This document shows, one piece after another, positions 55,797 to 64,000 of a stretch of 64,000 nucleotides of DNA. The DNA comes from Siphonodentalium dalli (lineage: Eukaryota; Mollusca; Scaphopoda; Gadilida; Siphonodentaliidae): NCBI GenBank assembly GCA_032622095.1, contig CP136069.1:47904194-47968193 (forward strand), read 5' to 3'. Positions within the stretch are counted from its first letter, which is position 1. Each line of letters begins with the position of its first letter. Below the pieces are notes generated by a model, which worked only from the letters and a program-made list of their open reading frames with translations, had not been told where the DNA came from and ran no database searches. A program made the translations under genes and the position numbers.

Positions 55797-56060
55797 ACGC
55801 TCTTTAAAACACTTCTCCAAATATGTCCGTTATTTCGTCAAAGACACCTTTTCAAATATCTCCGTTATTTCGTATTTATATATTTCGTTCTATATTTCTC
55901 CCTATTTCACTATTTCGCTGTATGTTCCTATTTCGAGTTTTCGTTCTATTTCGCTATTTCGCTATTTCGCTGTATTTTCCTATTTCGATTTTCGATGTAT
56001 TTTCCTATTTCGCTTTTTCGTTTTATTTTATATTTCGATATTTCGCTATATTTGACATAT
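55797..56060. repeat. TATTTCGC low-complexity tract, copy 2
   Basis: Same lead-in (ACGCTCTTTAAAACACTTCT) and TATTTCGCTATTTCGC repeats as 29030-29260. Three overlapping frames of 130-140 codons rich in Phe, Tyr, Ile and Ser are open only because the repeat lacks stops. Confidence 0.85.
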
Positions 56061-56477
56061 TATGGGATATGGTATTATATGATACCCAACATTCTGATAT
56101 TCAATCGAACATCACGTGCCTCCCGTGGTCGCGATTGTATACCAAGAGCCATCATATCGTGGACTCCGATAAGATATCTCTTGGTAGTCAAGCTTGTGCG
56201 TATTGCCTGATTATATTGACGAAATAACGGAGATATTCAGAAATGAAACAAAACAATTTTTTTCGAAGAATTTTCATTGACTAAATAACGGTTATTCAGA
56301 ACTGATTTGTTTTCTAAATAAAGAGCGTTTTCTTGTTGAAGAAGTTATTTTAATAATGAACTCCAAACCTTCAGAGTTGAGTTTGACTTATACGACCAAG
56401 TTGATCATTTCTGGTTTTGTAAATTGCTTCATAGATCTCCGTTATCTCGTCGAATGTATTAACCCATAAGCTCTATG

Positions 56478-56720
56478 CCATGCACGATAGTGCATGCCAC
56501 ATGTTACTAGGACCCCTGGGAGAGGTACGGTCGGCGCGTGTTATATTTTCGGTGTTCTTGTGTACATTCATAGCGAATTTGACAACAGCGTATGGGTTTA
56601 TTTATTCACTTCCGCTACAGCTTGCGACTTACTCGATCGCCATGGGTGCATATGGGTATTATCTGCATGATATGATGTCCCTTTCCGCGGTCAGACAGCT
56701 AGAGGAAGTAGTTTCATGTT
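56478..56720 (-). repeat. Diverged single unit of the foldback array
   Basis: CACGATAGTGCA, ACTAGGACCCCTGGGAGAGG, GGTCGGCGCGTGTTA, TGTACATTCATAGCGAATTT, TCACTTCCGCTACAGC and ATGATATGATGTCC follow the order of the ~355-bp unit of 39768-43890, with numerous changes. It shows an older presence of that sequence outside the element. Confidence 0.75.
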
Positions 56721-56782
56721 TGATTTTATTTTCGTTACACATATATATGACACACTACGGTGCATTATGAACCTGAATGCAT

Positions 56783-57672
56783 TTACTTCATTGTAAACAT
56801 ACTCATCAGATTAATTCCGGAGGCTATGTGATTTCCACAACACGGAACGGCGGTTACAGGGTGTTGAAATGGTTTTAATGTATTCGTCACATTCATTTTT
56901 ATGTCTATGAAAGCCAAGCTTTCCAAAGCCTGAATGTGGACGTGACAAAGAAGCGACACAACAACTTCATCGGGAATATGACCGAGGAATAAAAACATCT
57001 GCTTGTATTCAGGAATTTGATCCACACACATATAGAAACTGACATGAAACTGATCAATAAATTCGTGCCATATATTGATACGCATCTTCCCTAGAGAACA
57101 ACAATCGCACAGAACATTTTTAATAACATCACAATATGACATCATGCATTTGTTACAAAGTCAAAATTTCATTTGTGACTGGCGAGCAGATCAGACGCAT
57201 TACTGAAGCCATATTTGTTAGTTTAGTTAGTTTTAGTTTAAACATATTTATTTGTCTAATTTATGTAACATATTATATTATATATGACACAAACATTGTA
57301 TATACAGACAATGGGATTGGAGGACAAGTGCTGACTCACTTGTGGGTACCCCCTCTCCCATTTGTTATGGGGGTATCTCCCACAACACTCCCACGATTTC
57401 TGAAAGTTCTAGTTCGGGGTGAATAACGTTGAAACGGATGACGTCATAATTATTATGCCGCAACGCGTGATTTCCATTGGGATTCTATTAGTAAGTTTAT
57501 GTTCATGTTTATGACGCCTTTGCCCAATTGTTTACTTGGGGTTCCAATGAAGATATGTACTCATCCCATGAATATGAATCAATCCCAAAATGTGCCAGGA
57601 TGTGACGAATTTCACTCAAGAAAGGACTAATTTGGTCAGAGTCGGCTTCGTGCGCTTCCGTTATAGTCCGAT
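56783..57672 (-). pseudogene. LINE ORF2 C-terminal part, copy 2
   Basis: Minus frame: MMSYCDVIKNVLCDCCSLGK, then HEFIDQFHVSFYMCVDQIPE and LGHIPDEVVVSLLCHV, as at 29883-30300. Further upstream (57540-57672) matches 30500-30636. At 57673 it joins directly to the equivalent of 34330, so 30637-34329 is absent here. A 130-bp AT-rich insertion (about 57212-57365) distinguishes this copy. Confidence 0.8.
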
Positions 57673-57851
57673 CAATATATTATGTTCAAGTTTATTTATT
57701 AAACCAAGTACATGCTGTATACAAATATATATCCAGGCCAGGAAACACAATGCTATGTTTGCACTAAATGGATGAGTGACATGAGTTTTTTCGGGTCTTC
57801 GTCGTTTCTTCATATTCACACCAGACATCCAAGACCCATTGTTGATGTTTT

Positions 57852-57941
57852 TCATGGGCATTTATAGTTCATATGAGATGCACACCAACCTGGGTTCGGG
57901 CCGAAATCTGCCGGCACATCAAGCTTCCCGACAACGGATGT
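57852..57941 (-). pseudogene. Partial C-terminal PAN-like exon, copy 2b
   Basis: Duplicate of 34503-34592: GKLDVPADFGPNPGWCAS... ending in NY rather than NC before KCP/KYP-like codons and stop. Only the last third of the exon exists. Confidence 0.65.
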
Positions 57942-58439
57942 TTGGCATGAGACACGATGAAATCACGCAACTAGTCCAGCTTGAAAACCATTCTGCACTG
58001 GGTGCGGCCTTGTGGTTACACTGGTGTAAATAGGGTTCGGAGTGACATCTAGCGGATGCGGAAGGAATATATAGGAGAGAATAACATACTGGGCCTGATT
58101 GGTCAATAGCCTTTTTGCATAAAAAAATCGTCACACCTCTTCCTTATGATTTCCCATAGGTAAAATAGCCATTGGCACAGGAATTAACCCTTTGTAGTGA
58201 AGTTTGAATTTGTAGGTGTGGTCTAAAATATGATAGTATTTTTGAATGCGGTTCTGACACTAATTACGAAAACACAAGATTTAAAGGCGAATTCCCTGCT
58301 AGACGATAATGACTTTTTTTGCGTAAAACAATTCACCAAATGTCAATTTTTCAGATTTAAAGAAAAGTTTGGACCCATAATTTATATTGCCAACAGTATA
58401 CGCTAAAACGTTAGCACTGAGGCCTATGGAAAACATTTA

Positions 58440-58780
58440 CACCAGTGTAACCTTGTGACATATGGCGTATTTCTCTCTATTCGAGATATTAACAATTTCT
58501 CAAACAATTTGCTTAAAACTGGCATCAAAGTTATCGCACGGTAACTGTCAAAGGCGTCTGTAGGTTTAGGGCTATCCCTGTATAACGAGATAATAACACC
58601 CTGTTTGGCAGATGCAGGAACATGTTCAACGGTTAACATCTTGTCAAATAAAACAGCCATAGATGATTTTCTTTGTTACCACATCACCACCATATTTAAA
58701 ATGTTCATAGTTAAGTAGATCAGCAGCTTTGCCAAGACTTAGGCCCTTCAAAATGTCTATTAATTTCTTTGTGGTGACTG
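58440..58780 (-). pseudogene. LINE reverse transcriptase fragment (fingers), copy 2
   Basis: Minus frame: FDKMLTVEHVPASAKQGVII, SLYRDSPKPTDAFDSYRAIT and LMPVLSKLFEKLLISRIERN. Duplicate of 35890-36262. Upstream GKAADLLNYEHFKYGGD is present but in another frame. Confidence 0.8.
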
Positions 58781-58946
58781 GGTAGACAATGAATGGATGA
58801 GTGACATGATTTTTGTCGTTTCTTCATATTCACACCAGACAGCCAAGACCCTTGCTGATGTTTTTCATGGGTATTTACAGTTTCTGTGAGATGCACACCA
58901 GCCTGTGTAGGGGCGGAAATCTTCCGGCGCGTCAAGCTTCCCGACA
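58656..58946. repeat. 291-bp tandem duplication, first unit
   Basis: GCCATAGATGATTTTCTTTG begins at 58656 and again at 58947, directly after CCCGACA. The second unit runs 58947-59032 and resumes after the composite insertion at 61598. The junction is inside the C-terminal PAN-like exon, so the first unit ends in a truncated exon (58865-58946) while the second unit leads into the whole one (61724-61989). The shared ACA at the junction suggests microhomology. Confidence 0.85.
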
Positions 58947-59032
58947 GCCATAGATGATTTTCTTTGTTACCACATCACCACCATATTTAAAATGTTCATA
59001 GTTAAGTAGATCAGCAGCTTTGCCAAGACTTA

Positions 59033-59681
59033 GGTAGCAGTACACGATTTCACGGGTTGTAGGTCGTCTGAAAAATAGAAATATAAGTATCTGGGGGGCA
59101 TAACGGCCAGTGTAGCCTGTGTTAACTGTGTCATTACTGGTTTGAAGGTTTATTTATTTTACAAAACTGGGAAAGTTCTCAAAAAAGTGCAAAATTTGGA
59201 TACGCAACAGGGTTTTCGTATTCAGTGAAGGCCAACTCTGTGTTATTGATTACAGGAAAATAGCCCGATTTCTCTCCCCTGAATTCTGTCATCTGGGCTC
59301 GCAAGACTTTTTTTTCAAATTGATACGATAACTTTTTTTCTATTTCAAATATTTCTCAGTTCTAGCATAGCTCTATCAGGTGGAAGAATCTTATTTACTG
59401 ACATTCGCTCTATCATGGTCTGTTTTTGGGTTGAAAATGGCCAATTTGAGTAAAAAAAATGGGTAAAATTGAGCGGTTCGTGTGTGCTAACCAAGGGGCA
59501 TAACTCAATGACAAACTGTACGAAGAACCAAAAGTACATTTATATGATTACACCTAAAATTTCTGTCGAAATTAAAACATGCTCGATTGGATATATGCCA
59601 ACGATAATGGCTTAGCATTGATTTGAAGTACAGTAACCCCTCCCAGGTTGGCAAAATTGCTGGAAATCGTGTATTGCTACC
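59033..59681 (+). mobile_element. 649-bp TIR element, left copy (Harbinger-like)
   Basis: Starts GGTAGCAGTACACGATTTC and ends GAAATCGTGTATTGCTACC, about 19 bp of inverted termini. TTA borders both sides, as in PIF/Harbinger elements (3-bp TWA target; inference). No transposase frame is seen; the 64-codon minus frame is not convincing. Almost identical to 60950-61597, same orientation. Confidence 0.8.
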
Positions 59682-60949
59682 TTAAAGAGACATATCAAAT
59701 TGGATAAATTAATGAAAATCTACTGAAACATTTTATCTTTCCTATCTTCGTGTCTGAGTTACTATTGACAGTTTCTATTTATGACTGTTCTCGGAATTAG
59801 GTGCATTTGCTTGTAGAGTATTTGTATCAGAGGCTGTAAACTTTGATAGTATGGATTCCAGCTTGACAAGTCACTGAATGATCACACCGACAGGGCAAAA
59901 AACAAATTCAACGTATGTCTGCTATCGATAAAAAAAAAACATTCCGGTTCACATTTGGGGGGGGGGGGTTATGTGATTATATATGCATCAGTTACTCTGT
60001 ACGATTCTTTTCGAGTGGTGCGGTTATGTGTAATTACATAAAATTGACATTAATTTAATGAAACGTGTTGCCACGCAAACATTTCAACAATGGATTTCCT
60101 TGGATACCTGGTGTGAAAAGCCATATTAATGTTGGTTATTTAGTCTTGGTCGTGTTTCCGATTGACCGAGTAATGTCAATATGTATATTGGAGAGGGGGT
60201 AAAGTCAGCTACTGGGTTATCACGAACAGCGCGTGAGCACCAGCACCATAAAAATGGTATATAAGATTCCATAAATAATTAAATAGTGTGATTTCAACTT
60301 GACAATTAAGTCATTGAATGTACACCGACCGGCCAAATAAACATGGTTCACATTTTGGGGGAGGGGTGATTATATATGCATTAGTTATTCCTTACGATTT
60401 GTTTGGAATTTTGTTGCGTTCTTACATGTTTATGACTGACCACATAAAAGTGATTTGCATGTAACGAAATGTGTGGCTAAGGGAACATCCCAACAATGAA
60501 ACTCCTCGGATACCACCCACCTACGAATAGGCGTATTGATTGATAACATATTTGGGGGGGGGGGGGGTGACAAGAACATTGTCTTAACATATGCGGGGGG
60601 ATGGGGGGGGGGGGGCTGGCTAGTAAATAACCACAGTGCATATGCTTTGGTCAGCAGAATACAGATGTAATATGTCTGTTCAGACTGCCTTTTTGACTGG
60701 GATGTTTAGTTTTAAGGTGGTGGGCATGATGTCACATTTATAATTTAACTGTTTTTTTTCTCTCGCTATAACCATTAATTTGGGTGAATTTGGTTCATTT
60801 TTATTGAAACCACACTACTTATATTGACCTTATTTCCCATTCGCACTGAAGAAACACCATATGTGTTATATATCAAAGTTATCGGTGTACGCCAGAGACT
60901 TAACTGGACATTTGCGCGTTGAAGGGGGATAACTCTATTTTTCCTTTAA
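59682..60949. other. 1.27-kb segment between two identical TIR elements
   Basis: AT-rich, with three G runs (59957-59967, about 60554-60566 and 60597-60614) and no frame of 60 codons. It is absent from the duplicate locus at 36205. Two similar sub-blocks recur within it: ATATGCATCAGTTACTCTGTACGA-like at 59978 and TATGCATTAGTTATTCCTTA at 60375, each following a GGGG run and a CACCGAC phrase. Confidence 0.7.
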
Positions 60950-61597
60950 GGTAGCAGTACACGATTTCACGGGTTGTAGGTCGTCTGAAAAATAGAAATA
61001 TAAGTATCTGGGGGGCATAACGGCCAGTGTAGCCTGTGTTAACTGTGTCATTACTGGTTTGAAGGTTTATTTATTTTACAAAACTGGGAAAGTTCTCAAA
61101 AAAGTGCAAAATTTGGATACGCAACAGGGTTTTCGTATTCAGTGAAGGCCAACTCTGTGTTATTGATTACAGGAAAATAGCCCGATTTCTCTCCCCTGAA
61201 TTCTGTCATCTGGGCTCGCAAGACTTTTTTTTCAAATTGATACGATAACTTTTTTTCTATTTCAAATATTTCTCAGTTCTAGCATAGCTCTATCAGGTGG
61301 AAGAATCTTATTTACTGACATTCGCTCTATCATGGTCTGTTTTTGGGTTGAAAATGGCCAATTTGAGTAAAAAAATGGGTAAAATTGAGCGGTTCGTGTG
61401 TGCTAACCAAGGGGCATAACTCAATGACAAACTGTACGAAGAACCAAAAGTACATTTATATGATTACACCTAAAATTTCTGTCGAAATTAAAACATGCTC
61501 GATTGGATATATGCCAACGATAATGGCTTAGCATTGATTTGAAGTACAGTAACCCCTCCCAGGTTGGCAAAATTGCTGGAAATCGTGTATTGCTACC
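60950..61597 (+). mobile_element. 648-bp TIR element, right copy (Harbinger-like)
   Basis: The same termini and interior as 59033-59681, with a one- or two-base length difference in an A run as the main change. Preceded by TTTAA and followed by TTA-GGCCCTTC, which continues the interrupted host sequence. Confidence 0.8.
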
Positions 61598-61723
61598 TTA
61601 GGCCCTTCAAAATGTCTATTAATTTCTTTGTGGTGACTGGGTAGACAATGAATGGATGAGTGACATGATTTTTGTCGTTTCTTCATATTCACACCAGACA
61701 GCCAAGACCCTTGCTGATGTTTT

Positions 61724-61989
61724 TCATGGGTATTTACAGTTTCTGTGAGATGCACACCAGCCTGTGTAGGGGCGGAAATCTTCCGGCGCGTCAAGCTTCC
61801 CGACAACGGATGTCTGACATTTACCGTCCGATTCGAATTTCCTGCGTTCGTACATGACGCACACGTATGCTGCATTCAGGCATTTTATTTCACAATCTCC
61901 GGCCGAAAGACCAAAAACTGTCTCATGGTTGTTCCCATACAAGGCCTGGTCGCATACCGTGTAGAAAGTATCGCCATATTCGTCACATC
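61724..61989 (-). CDS. C-terminal PAN-like exon, duplicate copy
   Basis: The acceptor CATTTATCTTTTCAG is identical to that at 36599. Entry is phase 1 and the exon has eight cysteines (CDEYGDTFYTVCDQ; GDCEIKCLNAAYVC; GWCASHRNC) and stop TGA. It differs from 36334-36599 by a few substitutions (for example Tyr for Ile in ALYGNN, Phe for Ile in RRKFES) and is intact. It lies upstream, on the minus strand, of the PAN first exon at 51.7 kb, so it must end a different transcript whose earlier exons are beyond 64 kb, or be an orphan exon copy. Confidence 0.6.
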
Positions 61990-62326
61990 CTGAAAAGATA
62001 AATGCATACTTGTAACAATAATAACAATGCCCTGCCAACTTACCGTGTACTGTCTGCATGAGTTTTATGCATAATTATGTGCATGCTGCCAAGTTAGCAT
62101 GCTACTTAATGACGTTTGTAAATTTAGCATCAAATGACCGCCCCGACTGTGTGTCTGGAAGGGCAAAAGCATGCTAGTATACATGTATGAACAATTATCG
62201 TTATTTTTTAAAAAGTTGTCGTTCTTGTGCCCCTTGGCTAATCCTATCGAGTCGAGCCTGTATGTGTATGAAAACAAGTGTACATGTATTGTAAAATATT
62301 TGAATAATGGCTGTGTTTGTTGTTGC

Positions 62327-62474
62327 AAACCGACCGTCATTGGGATGTGTATTCATATCTTTTTACATATACAAGTACAGTCACCATTAAAATATTTTTT
62401 AAACCGACCGTCATTGGGATGTGTATTCATATCTTTTTACATATACAAGTACAGTCACCATTAAACTATTTTTT
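62327..62474. repeat. 74-bp tandem duplication
   Basis: AAACCGACCGTCATTGGGAT ... starts at 62327 and again at 62401. The duplicate locus has one unit (36934-37007), so it arose after the segmental duplication. Confidence 0.9.
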
Positions 62475-64000
62475 AAATAAATGTGCTTTTTACTGTTTCA
62501 TACAGACACGGAATGTTGTCTCAAAAATATTAGATTGTCCTACCAACACCATGGACATTCACCCGGAACCACCATCATCATAGAACATTAGCAGCGCTAC
62601 TTAACCAGGTGGTGCCGTTCAGTTGGATTACATGTAAGCCATCTATACGCCGCAATATTCAAAACTAAACGCATTCACAAGCAAGCCCCCCCTTGTTATT
62701 TTCGAGGATACATTTTGGTGTGTTGGTCAAAAAGCAATGATATCTTGGAAGGCTTTCTCTTATAAAGTATGTGACCAATCTATATTTAACTAATGATATG
62801 GTGAGTGGCTACATGCTTACGTGAGCACCAATTGCACGAGAAGAGTCAACTAAGAGGAAACATGTCCACGTATGCTGGACATTTGGTCATGTTCAAATGT
62901 AATAATCTCGGTTAACGACATGTTGACATCTCCTTTTTTCTGCACTTGTGACGGTTTCTAAATGCGATAAATAATTGTCCGCTCATCTTTTGCGGGTGCC
63001 TCTAACTTGTCAAAAAATCGCTAAGAAGGTAAACAAAATTCAACTTCGAATTGGAACATAAAACGGGACAGGAATGATTTACGGGGAACAGATGAGCAAC
63101 ATTGGTTTGTGCAGTGTTACGTCTTAACTCTGATAGCTCTTCCCAGCAACACAAATTCTATGAAACTATTTTGAAGAAACGTTTGCATTTATGATACCCA
63201 AATACAAAGGAGAAAATATCACGATTTAGTCATGATGGGTGTGCCTATTGTCCAATGTCAAATCTGATATATTGGGTGTGGCATATCGACGACACATTGT
63301 GTGGTCTAATAGCACAAGCAGTATTGGTATTGTGTCGTGAAAGAGTTAACTAGTCACAAAATATTTCTATAGCGCTGTACTTGTACGTGTATGTCCGTCC
63401 TATGTAACGTGATTTACTATTATAACAGTCACCACACGGCACAATTGTTTTGACGATTCCGCGACCAATTTCACGATTCTGCGGCTTGACAACCACGGTA
63501 CTAAGGCTGTTTAATGATTCCGCGACCTTATTGTACATTATATTTTATGACAAACTCAAATAAAGGGGCTTTTTACTGAATTAAGACGATAAAAGTGGGC
63601 TTCTTCTTGTGTTCATTGTATAGAGTAGACTTTTCATGCAGGGCCACTCACGGAATACATACGGGGATGAGATCTATACCTAAAATGAGTCACAATCGGC
63701 TCGGTCAAATCGGGACCATCAGATCAAACCGCGAACTGATCGCAAAAAGTCATTTCTTGGGCTACAAGGGGGCATTAACAGTGCGAAAATTAACATCCAA
63801 CGTAAGCTTTGATAATCATAAATGGAGGATTTGTCAAATTCGTATCTCTGTTGACGCAATATTCAATTAAACTCGCCAACGATTTTGGCTTTGACTGTAT
63901 CTCTTTGGCACTGATCATGTTTTACAACGAAATTAGGGCTATCCTCAACTTCCACTCTAGAAGAGTTATGAAAATCTATCTGCTATCAAAGCCATTATCT

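Larger units (their letters stand above)
57673..64000. other. Segmental duplication, copy 2
   Basis: Counterpart of 34330-38560 (see that entry for the blocks). It probably runs on past the window, since similarity is still seen at 63990. Copy 2 carries a 291-bp local duplication, the composite insertion 59033-61597 and a 74-bp tandem duplication (62327-62474), none present in copy 1. The interval 62475-64000 shows no gene that I can support. Confidence 0.88.

Noticed and set aside
55782-56227. Three overlapping 130-142-codon plus-strand frames rich in Phe, Tyr and Ile
   Set aside because: They all lie on the TATTTCGC repeat, which lacks stops in several frames; composition, not coding, explains them.
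59033-61597. LTR retrotransposon with 649-bp LTRs
   Set aside because: The repeats begin GG and end CC, not TG/CA, each has its own inverted termini, no primer-binding site or pol domain is seen, and the flanking duplication is 3 bp.
1-64000. CRISPR array or prokaryotic defence system
   Set aside because: Repeats are far apart, inverted or long tandem units; no short regular repeat-spacer pattern, no operon structure, and introns are present.

Overview
The window is eukaryotic, non-coding-rich, AT-rich nuclear DNA from an animal. Spliced exons with canonical GT/AG borders, a tRNA-headed SINE, APE-type non-LTR retrotransposon relics and very many short inverted-repeat DNA transposons fit a marine lophotrochozoan, most likely a mollusc. 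That assignment is inference; no ribosomal or mitochondrial marker is present. There are no operons, no CRISPR array and no intact transposase.

Host genes. (1) On the minus strand lies a small secreted-protein family: a signal-peptide plus PAN/Apple exon (51435-51756), a six-cysteine EGF/EB-like exon (45471-45596, near-identical copy 22550-22675) and a C-terminal PAN-like exon (36334-36599, copies 61724-61989 and a broken one at 21429-21675). All junctions are phase 1, so the exons join in frame in the order PAN, EGF/EB, PAN. (2) On the plus strand, three candidate exons (7842-8035, 8455-about 8586, 15092-15290) may belong to one unrecognised intracellular gene; its introns, and perhaps one exon, are crowded with transposons.

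Layout. 0-17.8 kb: nested DNA transposons, including a hAT-like element inside another hAT-like element inside a MITE, a foldback element inside a third hAT-like element inside another copy of the same MITE, a SINE with a matching empty site, and a local direct duplication. 17.8-28.6 kb: sparse, with tandem-repeat blocks, a decayed gene-family locus and one decayed LINE. 28.6-38.6 kb: minus-strand LINE pieces and C-terminal exon copies; much of this recurs rearranged at 55.8-64.0 kb as a segmental duplication. 38.9-45.4 kb: hairpin elements and a 4.1-kb foldback element with internal ~355-bp arrays. 45.4-51.8 kb: family exons and two plus-strand LINE relics. 52-55.8 kb: tandem repeats and a TTCGG-rich inverted-repeat element. 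In the second duplication copy sits a composite: two almost identical 649-bp TIR elements flanking 1.27 kb, with TTA at both outer ends.

The most unusual signal is a ~69-nt near-perfect palindrome (arms beginning GCCAATGCATTCTC) found at 15 sites in 9 elements. It usually occurs as a divergent pair, and it sits inside elements with three different terminal-repeat types (TTAA+CCCTTTACCC, TTAA+CCCTTTCATGAC and TATGTGACCCGCC). One module reused by distinct transposon ends is not explained by ordinary MITE amplification.
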